The notes under the pieces were generated by a model, which saw only the letters and a list, made by a program, of their open reading frames with translations, made no database searches and was not told the DNA's origin. 6,026 bases of DNA from Clostridia bacterium (GTDB taxonomy: Bacteria > Bacillota > Clostridia > Oscillospirales > Oscillospiraceae), in NCBI GenBank assembly GCA_003245395.1, contig QKDF01000216.1:1-6026 (forward strand), written 5' to 3'. How positions within the stretch are numbered: the first letter of the stretch is position 1; the number at the start of each line of letters is the position of its first letter. Below, piece after piece: positions 1-4,129 of the stretch. A program made the translations under genes and the position numbers.

Positions 1-618
1 ATTCTGACAAGAGAAGACACTTCACAGCTGGCACAGCGCAGTGCTATGCGCTATGACCGGGATGGAGATGCCCATTATGACATCCTCTCGGCTCTGCAAA
101 AATCCATTCGCGGCTCCGATCCGGACGCTGCGGTGCACTACCTGGGCCGATTGTTGGAGGCGGGAGATCTGCTTTCGCCCTGTCGGCGGCTGTTGGTGAT
201 CGCGGCAGAAGACATCGGCCTTGCTTATCCACAGGCCATTGTGGTGACGAAGGCCTGTGTGGATGCGGCGGTGCAGCTTGGGCTTCCGGAGGCGCAGCTG
301 CCTCTGGCGGAGGCGGCTGTGTTGCTGGCTACGGCGCCAAAATCCAACTCAGCCCACAATGCGATTATCGCCGCCCGCGAAGATCTAAAAAAAGGGAGGA
401 CGGGGGAAATCCCCCGTCAGCTCCAGAACGTCCATGCGGATACCACCGGATTTGACAACCGGCAAAATTACAAATATCCGCACAATTACCCGGGGCATTG
501 GATACCCCAGCAATATCTGCCGGATGCGCTCAGAGATGCGCGGTACTATGAATACGGCGACAACAAAACCGAGCAGGCAGCAAAACGCTATTGGGATGAG
601 ATCAAGCATCAAGGGTGA
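1..618 (+). CDS. rarA: RarA/MgsA family replication-associated recombination protein, C-terminal part
   Basis: This is the last 205 codons of a gene that begins before the window; the frame is open from base 1 and stops with TGA at 616-618. RarA (MgsA, the bacterial relative of WRNIP1) is a cytoplasmic AAA+ ATPase that acts at stalled replication forks. The ATPase core with its Walker motifs lies outside the window. What is visible is the family's C-terminal half: the RYDRDGDAHYDILSALQKS and IRGSDPDAAVHYLGRLLEAG segments, then AAEDIGLAYPQA, then LATAPKSNSAHNAI, and finally KYPHNYPGHWIPQQYLPD near the end. These are hallmark stretches of the clamp-loader-like collar and tetramerisation region. 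The ATG at 46 is an internal methionine, because the reading frame and the homology both continue upstream of it. The 3' end overlaps the convergent S1-protein gene by 17 bp. Identification is by recognised motifs. Confidence 0.93.
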   Translation: MLTREDTSQLAQRSAMRYDRDGDAHYDILSALQKSIRGSDPDAAVHYLGRLLEAGDLLSPCRRLLVIAAEDIGLAYPQAIVVTKACVDAAVQLGLPEAQLPLAEAAVLLATAPKSNSAHNAIIAAREDLKKGRTGEIPRQLQNVHADTTGFDNRQNYKYPHNYPGHWIPQQYLPDALRDARYYEYGDNKTEQAAKRYWDEIKHQG

Positions 619-1543
619 AGTCTGTGATTACCGGTGTGCGCTCGTACCCTGGCGGGGAGTAGACCCACTTTTCCAGGCGCCCGTCGGTGATCTGATAGCG
701 CAGAGGCGCAGGGCAGGGGAGCGGCGGCAGACGCTCAATGATCTGCAGCTTGATTTTCATTCGCTCGGGGCGAATGGAGCGGATGTAGACAGATACCCGA
801 TCCCCTTCCAGCACGTTGTCCCGGAGGTCGGCAAGCCCGGAGAGATTGGGAGCCAGTTCCACAAAGGCACCGTAATCCCGAATGCTGCGAACAGTGCCTT
901 GCACGGTTTCTCCGGCACGGAAATAGCTGGCGTTTTCCATCCAAGTGCCCAGCAGCTCTTTGTGCGTCATGGTGAAGCGGCACTTTTCGGTATCAACGGA
1001 GGCTACGGCGGCCAGAATTTTCTGGCCGATCCGGAACCGTTCCGCCGGATGGGGAATTCGCGAAACGGAGATATTCTCAATGGGCAGCATGGCGATTACG
1101 CCGCAGCCGATGTCTACGAATGCGCCAAAGGCTTCCAGATGCGTTACGCGGCAGGATAGCACCATTCCCGGCCGCAGAGTTTCCAATAACCAGGTCAGTG
1201 CTTTTTCCTGGACTTCACGGCGGGACAGCAAGGCATAAGGTGCCCCCTTGGCATCACAACACAATTCTTTTACTGTAAAGCAAATACACTTTCCGACTCT
1301 TGACAAAAGGGCGATATCTCGTCCGGAACCGCTGATAGAGGGCGCGACCGCCTCCTCGCGGGGAATTAGCCCTTCCATGGGGCCCAGATTGACATGGAGT
1401 GTTCGCTCTGTATCGCAGCGTTCCACGGGCGCTTCCAGAATGGTTCCTTCCTCCATAGAGGAGTGCAGGGTTGCAGGGGTAAGAGGTATACGAGGGCGCA
1501 GGCCCTCCGGTAGATAAATTTTATTTTCAGGCATACGTATCAT
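602..1543 (-). CDS. S1 domain RNA-binding protein (ribosomal protein S1-like)
   Basis: The gene encodes a 313-residue protein with three S1 (OB-fold) RNA-binding modules. Module 1, about residues 31-107, is divergent but keeps GLIPREEA. Module 2 covers 126-195, with the classic LEAFGAFVDIGCGVIAMLP core. Module 3 covers 211-268, with VRSIRDYGAFVEL and NLSGLADL. A C-terminal tail follows with a RYQITDGRLEKW segment and YSPPG. The protein is much shorter than proteobacterial S1 (six modules) and resembles the S1-like proteins common in Clostridia. Its role, in mRNA binding during translation or in RNA turnover, is inferred. The start is uncertain. The ATG at 1543-1541 has a weak GGCGG five bases upstream. 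The in-frame ATG at 1534-1532 has GGATGGG nine bases upstream and would remove three residues. It is the only minus-strand gene here, convergent with rarA and divergent from the DUF951 gene. Confidence 0.88.
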   Translation of the reverse strand: MIRMPENKIYLPEGLRPRIPLTPATLHSSMEEGTILEAPVERCDTERTLHVNLGPMEGLIPREEAVAPSISGSGRDIALLSRVGKCICFTVKELCCDAKGAPYALLSRREVQEKALTWLLETLRPGMVLSCRVTHLEAFGAFVDIGCGVIAMLPIENISVSRIPHPAERFRIGQKILAAVASVDTEKCRFTMTHKELLGTWMENASYFRAGETVQGTVRSIRDYGAFVELAPNLSGLADLRDNVLEGDRVSVYIRSIRPERMKIKLQIIERLPPLPCPAPLRYQITDGRLEKWVYSPPGYERTPVITDFTLDA

Positions 1544-1618
1544 CCCATCCGCCGCTTTGTGCGGCTAAACTACTATTAATATATGCGTTCCCTTGCGGGG
1601 GATTGACAGGAGGAACAG
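1544..1618. promoter_or_regulatory. Divergent intergenic region with AT-rich promoter candidate
   Basis: These 75 bp separate the start of the minus-strand S1-like gene from the DUF951 gene, so promoters for both should lie here or overlap it. An AT-rich island at 1571-1585 (TACTATTAATATATG) stands out from the GC-rich surroundings. On the minus strand it offers TATATT as a -10. On the plus strand TATATG at 1580-1585 sits 17 bp after TTGTGC at 1557-1562. No good -35 is visible on either strand, so these assignments are weak. A 5-bp inverted repeat at 1551-1565 (GCCGC, loop, GCGGC) would lie in the leader of the S1-like mRNA, next to its ribosome binding site. Confidence 0.35.
1607..1615 (+). 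promoter_or_regulatory. Ribosome binding site of the DUF951 gene
   Basis: CAGGAGGAA holds a near-perfect Shine-Dalgarno core (AGGAGG) and lies three to four bases before the ATG at 1619. It supports this start for the small protein. Confidence 0.8.
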
Positions 1619-1810
1619 ATGGAACTGCATTTACATGACAAGGTGGAGTTGAAAAAGCAGCACCCCTGCGGCAGCAACCGGTGGGAAATCCTGCGGGTAG
1701 GGATGGATATCAAGCTTAAATGTCTCGGCTGCGGACACGAATTGATGCTGCCCCGCAGTCGGGCTGAAAAGAGCATTCGTAAAATTCTGACGGAGGAGGA
1801 GAAGAAATGA
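1619..1810 (+). CDS. DUF951 family small protein (YyzM-like)
   Basis: The product has 63 residues and no assigned function. It matches the DUF951 family, which is widespread in Firmicutes and includes Bacillus subtilis YyzM. Visible marks are an N-terminal beta-rich part (residues 1-13), the HPCGSNRWEILRVGMDIKLK block (15-34), then CLGCGH (35-40), a basic PRSR stretch and a short C-terminal helix. C17, C35 and C38, with H40 or H15, could form a small zinc-binding site; this is inference from spacing. The length is normal for the family. The start is fixed by a strong AGGAGG just upstream. Its stop overlaps the start of the next small gene in an ATGA arrangement, so translation of the two is probably coupled. 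The surrounding genes do not suggest a specific job. Confidence 0.85.
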   Translation: MELHLHDKVELKKQHPCGSNRWEILRVGMDIKLKCLGCGHELMLPRSRAEKSIRKILTEEEKK

Positions 1811-1899
1811 ACAAGGGGAGCCGCGTTGTGGCTGTTGTGATCATCGGACTGCTGGTATTTTCCCTGCTGGCGTCGTTGGTATTGCCGTTTATCGGATAA
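1807..1899 (+). CDS. 30-residue predicted single-span membrane protein
   Basis: This short reading frame runs from ATG at 1807 to TAA at 1897-1899. It begins MNKGSR, continues with an unbroken hydrophobic run from about residue 7 to 27 rich in V, I, L, A and F, and ends PFIG. The composition is that of one transmembrane helix with a short basic N-terminus, so it would probably sit with its N-terminus in the cytoplasm. It is not a signal peptide on a longer protein, because nothing follows the helix. The case for a real gene is its very strong ribosome binding site (GGAGGAGGA at 1792-1800, six bases before the ATG), the ATGA overlap with the stop of the DUF951 gene, and the terminator that follows within 70 bp. 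I do not recognise a family, and the function is unknown. Confidence 0.65.
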   Translation: MNKGSRVVAVVIIGLLVFSLLASLVLPFIG

Positions 1900-1910
1900 G
1901 TGACGCAGAG

Positions 1911-1927
1911 ACCGGAAAGGCTCCGGT
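1911..1927 (+). other. Short inverted repeat after the small membrane protein gene
   Basis: ACCGGA (1911-1916) and TCCGGT (1922-1927) form a perfect 6-bp stem with a 5-base loop, 12 bases after the stop of the microprotein gene. No T tract follows, so it is not a canonical terminator. It may stabilise the 3' end of the mRNA ahead of the stronger hairpin at 1964. Confidence 0.4.
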
Positions 1928-1963
1928 ATTGCTAAATTTCATAAAATAAAATACTGAATGAGA

Positions 1964-1995
1964 CAGCGAACGGAAATTCCGCTCGCTGCTTTTTT
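1964..1995 (+). terminator. Intrinsic terminator of the DUF951/microprotein operon
   Basis: The stem pairs CAGCGA (1964-1969) with TCGCTG (1983-1988), then has one mismatch, then pairs CGGAA with TTCCG (1971-1975 and 1977-1981) towards the tip. Six T residues follow at 1990-1995, then ATATA. This is a textbook Rho-independent terminator. The A-rich bases on the other side (1941-1951) could give weak termination from the opposite direction, but no minus-strand gene is there to need it. Confidence 0.88.
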
Positions 1996-1999
1996 ATAT

Positions 2000-2164
2000 A
2001 TTTTGCTTCCAATTAAAGACGACGCCATTGCCATCACAAAGGAAAAAATATCGCATCAAAGAAAGGGCCTGGAAGTCGATACCTCTTTTTTGCGACCTGA
2101 TTTGCGCAGGCTCTGTCCTATAATCATCTCCATGAGATCGTTCTGGACGGGGGAGGTGAAAAGC
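2000..2164 (+). promoter_or_regulatory. Candidate Spo0A-type promoter region of spoIIGA-sigE
   Basis: No gene is seen between the terminator and spoIIGA. A perfect -10 hexamer, TATAAT, lies at 2119-2124 and would start transcription near 2131. At the normal 17-bp spacing the sequence is CCTGAT, which is not a -35. The nearest -35-like hexamer is TTGCGA at 2090-2095, 23 bp from the -10. The Bacillus subtilis spoIIG promoter is known for a similarly long spacer (22 bp) and for activation by phosphorylated Spo0A. Two partial matches to the 0A box (TGTCGAA or its complement TTCGACA) lie where an activator would bind: AGTCGAT at 2074-2080 and TGCGACC at 2091-2097, each 5 of 7. The -10 is solid by eye; the Spo0A assignment is inference. 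Confidence 0.5.
2152..2156 (+). promoter_or_regulatory. Ribosome binding site that decides the spoIIGA start
   Basis: GGAGG lies eight bases before GTG at 2165, which is ideal spacing. The other in-frame GTG at 2156 overlaps the Shine-Dalgarno itself, so it cannot use it. The site therefore favours the start at 2165. Confidence 0.75.
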
Positions 2165-3061
2165 GTGACGGTAGTATATGTGGACAGCGTATTTTGCCTC
2201 AACGGGCTGGTGGATTATCTGCTTTTACTCTCTGCCGCGCAGCTGGCGGGAGCGCCAATGCACCGCCTGCGCTTTTTTCTTGCCGCGATGCTTGGCGGGG
2301 GGTACGCTGTGGCAGTGTTTTTACCGGGCTGCGGCTTCTTATCCTCGCTGCCGGGTAAACTGGCATCTGGCATTGTGATGGCGGGAGTAGCCTATGGAGG
2401 AGAGCGGCATTTTGCTCGGCTGACCTTGCTGCTGTTTGCAATATCGTGCGGTTTTGCCGGGTGCGTATTGGCACTGGGCCTTCTGGCCGGAGCGGGAAAC
2501 CCTGTGGTAAACGGCGTTTTTTATACCGATGTCAACAGCCGGGTGCTTTTGATCTCAGCGGTAGCGGCCTATCTGGTGCTGACGGTGGTATTCCGTGCCA
2601 GTGCCCGCAGAAGCGGGGCGAGCGGTTTGATGATTCCCATAACGGTATCCTTTTCAGGACGTACACTTCGCTTGACGGCGCTGTGCGATACGGGGAATGC
2701 CCTGCGGGACCCACTGACAGGCCGCCCGGTACTGGTGGTGTCAGCGGAGCGGATAGCGCCATTGTGGCCCCAGGTGATCAGGCCGCTGCTTACGCCCGGG
2801 GCACTTCGGTCTCCGCCTGAAGTCCTCGGAAGTTTGGGAACGCTTGGCGCGGCTTCAGGGTTCCGACTGTTGCCTTACAGCGCGGTTGGGCTGGAAGGAG
2901 GGCTGCTCCTGGCTGCGAGAAGTGATTGGACAGAAATCGGGAAAAAGCGGTATGAAAAGCTGCTGCTGGCCCTCTCACCCACGTCGGTGGGAAATGGATG
3001 CGACGCCCTGTGGGGTGAACTGGAAAAGGAGGGAACAACCCATGCTGCAATGGTTAAATAA
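2165..3061 (+). CDS. spoIIGA: Sporulation sigma-E factor processing peptidase SpoIIGA
   Basis: SpoIIGA is an integral membrane aspartic protease that cleaves pro-sigma-E in the mother cell after asymmetric division, in response to the forespore signal protein SpoIIR. The 298-residue product is close to the usual family length. Its N-terminal half is a membrane domain with about five hydrophobic segments (roughly residues 8-28, 36-55, 63-78, 86-110, 127-144), and its opening [18 protein letters not shown] resembles other SpoIIGA N-termini. The C-terminal cytoplasmic half holds the active-site motif [19 protein letters not shown], with D175 matching the catalytic aspartate of the Bacillus enzyme, and [10 protein letters not shown] at 233-242. 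GTG at 2165 is chosen because GGAGG precedes it at good spacing. The longer reading back to ATG 1958 would run through a terminator. The gene overlaps sigE by 20 bp, which implies coupled expression of protease and substrate. Confidence 0.93.
   Translation: MTVVYVDSVFCLNGLVDYLLLLSAAQLAGAPMHRLRFFLAAMLGGGYAVAVFLPGCGFLSSLPGKLASGIVMAGVAYGGERHFARLTLLLFAISCGFAGCVLALGLLAGAGNPVVNGVFYTDVNSRVLLISAVAAYLVLTVVFRASARRSGASGLMIPITVSFSGRTLRLTALCDTGNALRDPLTGRPVLVVSAERIAPLWPQVIRPLLTPGALRSPPEVLGSLGTLGAASGFRLLPYSAVGLEGGLLLAARSDWTEIGKKRYEKLLLALSPTSVGNGCDALWGELEKEGTTHAAMVK
3027..3034 (+). promoter_or_regulatory. Ribosome binding site of sigE, inside spoIIGA
   Basis: AAGGAGGG is a strong Shine-Dalgarno seven bases before the sigE ATG at 3042. 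It lies within the last codons of spoIIGA, so ribosomes finishing spoIIGA pass directly over the sigE start. Confidence 0.8.
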
Positions 3062-3746
3062 GCTGCGGAGCCTGCTGGAGCGGTTGGGACTGCTGCCCCA
3101 GACTCCGGTGCATTACATCGGCGGCAGTGATATTCTGCCGGTTCCTCTGAGTCGGGAACGAGAAGCGGAACTGGTGGCTTGCATCGGGGAGGAACATGCC
3201 CGACGGGAACTAATCGAACATAATCTGCGTTTGGTTGTATACATCGCTCGCCGCTTTGAAAATACCGGGGTCAATATTGAAGATCTGATTTCTATTGGAA
3301 CCATCGGGCTGATCAAAGCGGTGGAGACCTATAAAGCTGATAAGAATATTAAGCTGGCTACGTATGCCTCGCGATGTATTGAAAATGAGATCCTGATGTA
3401 CCTGCGGAAAAATGCCGCTCGAAAGAGTGAGGTATCCTTTGACGAGCCGCTTAACACGGATTGGGATGGCAATGAGCTGCTGCTGTCCGACGTACTGGGG
3501 ACAGAGGCGGACATTGTGATGCGTCCCATTGAGGAAGATGTGGACCGCAGCCTGCTTGCGTCCGCGTTGAAGGTACTTTCTCCGCGGGAAAAGGAGATCA
3601 TCACATTGCGCTTTGGACTTAACGGCGGGAAAGAACAGACGCAGAAAGAGGTGGCTGACCGGCTTGGCATTTCGCAGTCTTATATTTCACGGCTTGAAAA
3701 ACGCATTATTCAGAGGCTGAAAAAAGAAATTCTCCGTTTGAGCTGA
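3042..3746 (+). CDS. sigE: RNA polymerase sporulation sigma factor SigE (pro-sigma-E)
   Basis: Sigma-E directs early mother-cell transcription during sporulation. It is made as an inactive, membrane-associated precursor. The product has 234 residues, close to the usual 239. Residues 1 to about 24 form the pro-sequence, an amphipathic helix ([15 protein letters not shown]) ahead of the processing region VHYIGGS. Region 2 follows: [16 protein letters not shown] (61-76), [17 protein letters not shown] (81-97) and the -10-recognising block [20 protein letters not shown] (103-122). Next come [21 protein letters not shown] (130-150), typical of SigE and SigK, and region 4 with the -35-binding helix-turn-helix [20 protein letters not shown] (203-222). 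The near identity of regions 2 and 4 to Bacillus SigE makes the call firm; SigK is excluded by the adjacent spoIIGA. The start is set by a strong ribosome binding site. No sigG follows; valS does. Confidence 0.95.
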   Translation: MLQWLNKLRSLLERLGLLPQTPVHYIGGSDILPVPLSREREAELVACIGEEHARRELIEHNLRLVVYIARRFENTGVNIEDLISIGTIGLIKAVETYKADKNIKLATYASRCIENEILMYLRKNAARKSEVSFDEPLNTDWDGNELLLSDVLGTEADIVMRPIEEDVDRSLLASALKVLSPREKEIITLRFGLNGGKEQTQKEVADRLGISQSYISRLEKRIIQRLKKEILRLS

Positions 3747-3761
3747 GAAAATTGGCTGCTC

Positions 3762-3790
3762 TTGACAAAATCGGGGTATCATACTATACT
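3762..3790 (+). promoter_or_regulatory. Sigma-A promoter of the valS leader
   Basis: TTGACA (3762-3767) is a perfect -35. TATACT (3785-3790) is a five-of-six -10, and the spacer is exactly 17 bp. Transcription should start near 3797, just before the T-box leader. The promoter begins 15 bases after the sigE stop. Confidence 0.9.
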
Positions 3791-3796
3791 GAATAG

Positions 3797-4060
3797 CAAT
3801 ATCAAACTGCAATGATGGGAAGCAGTACCCGCCGCTGCGCAAGCGAAGAGAGGGGACGGACGGTGTAAGTCCCCGTGAAGCCGGCAGAGAAGTCGTCCCG
3901 GAGCTTGGAACTGAACGACCTGTGGGTCCAGTAAGTAAAACGGATTTCCTCCGTTATTGGGAAACGGCGTGACTGCGCCGGTGGAGTGCGGGAATTTCCC
4001 GAATTCAGGTGGTACCACGGACATTTGTTCGCCCTGAGCCTTTCGGCTCAGGGCGTTTCT
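3797..4060 (+). ncRNA. T-box riboswitch (leader of valS)
   Basis: This leader RNA senses uncharged tRNA-Val and lets transcription proceed into valS only when charging is low. The T-box itself is at 4007-4020 (AGGTGGTACCACGG). Its TGGT at 4010-4013 can pair with the tRNA acceptor end ACCA, which fits tRNA-Val with discriminator A. The antiterminator pairs 4004-4009 with 4033-4038, leaves TGGTACC bulged, and continues with 4018-4021 against 4028-4031. It uses the 5' arm of the terminator at 4030-4055, so the two folds exclude each other. Stem I marks are AGAGAG at 3847-3852, a distal helix GGGGAC/GTCCCC (3852-3857 with 3869-3874) capped by CGGTGTAAG, then GGAGC (3900-3904), CTGAAC (3911-3916) and AGTAAG (3930-3935). 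Further hairpins are at 3939-3955, 3965-3980 and 3989-4001. Valine triplets GTG (3922-3924) and GTC (3926-3928) are both candidate specifiers; I cannot choose. Confidence 0.93.
4030..4060 (+). terminator. Regulated terminator of the valS T-box
   Basis: CGCCCTGAGCC (4030-4040) pairs perfectly over 11 bp with GGCTCAGGGCG (4045-4055) around a TTTC loop, followed by TTTCT. The T tract is short but the stem is very stable. It would end transcripts whenever charged tRNA-Val prevails. As no other terminator is visible after sigE, it may also end sigE read-through transcripts. Confidence 0.9.
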
Positions 4061-4113
4061 GCATTTTAAAGCGCAGGCCGACATTCTCGGTAAAGACGAA
4101 AGAGAGTATCAAC

Positions 4114-4121
4114 AAAGGAGA
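4114..4121 (+). promoter_or_regulatory. Ribosome binding site of valS
   Basis: AAAGGAGA lies eight bases before the ATG at 4130. It is a good Shine-Dalgarno and confirms the start. Confidence 0.75.
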
Positions 4122-4129
4122 AGAACACC

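Noticed and set aside
434..1159. 241-codon plus-strand frame across the rarA end and the S1-like gene
   Set aside because: It is in another frame of rarA and antisense to a clear three-module S1 protein. The translation has no recognisable domain and no ribosome binding site.
1958..2164. N-terminal extension of SpoIIGA to ATG 1958
   Set aside because: The ATG lies just upstream of a strong terminator hairpin that the extension would have to encode. There is no ribosome binding site, and homology begins at YVDSVF. GGAGG points to GTG 2165.
2844..3041. N-terminal extension of SigE upstream of 3042
   Set aside because: The frame stays open by chance inside spoIIGA. SigE homologs start with a short hydrophobic pro-sequence, which is what follows ATG 3042 with its strong Shine-Dalgarno.
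3329..3670. 113-codon minus-strand frame inside sigE
   Set aside because: It is a serine-rich shadow of the highly conserved sigE coding sequence.
3806..3826. ACTGC/GCAGT inverted repeat as a separate regulatory hairpin
   Set aside because: It falls within the T-box Stem I base, where several alternative pairings are possible, so it is not treated as its own element.
3779..4084. 101-codon minus-strand frame over the valS leader
   Set aside because: The sequence is fully explained by promoter and T-box structure, and the translation is compositionally odd with no domain.
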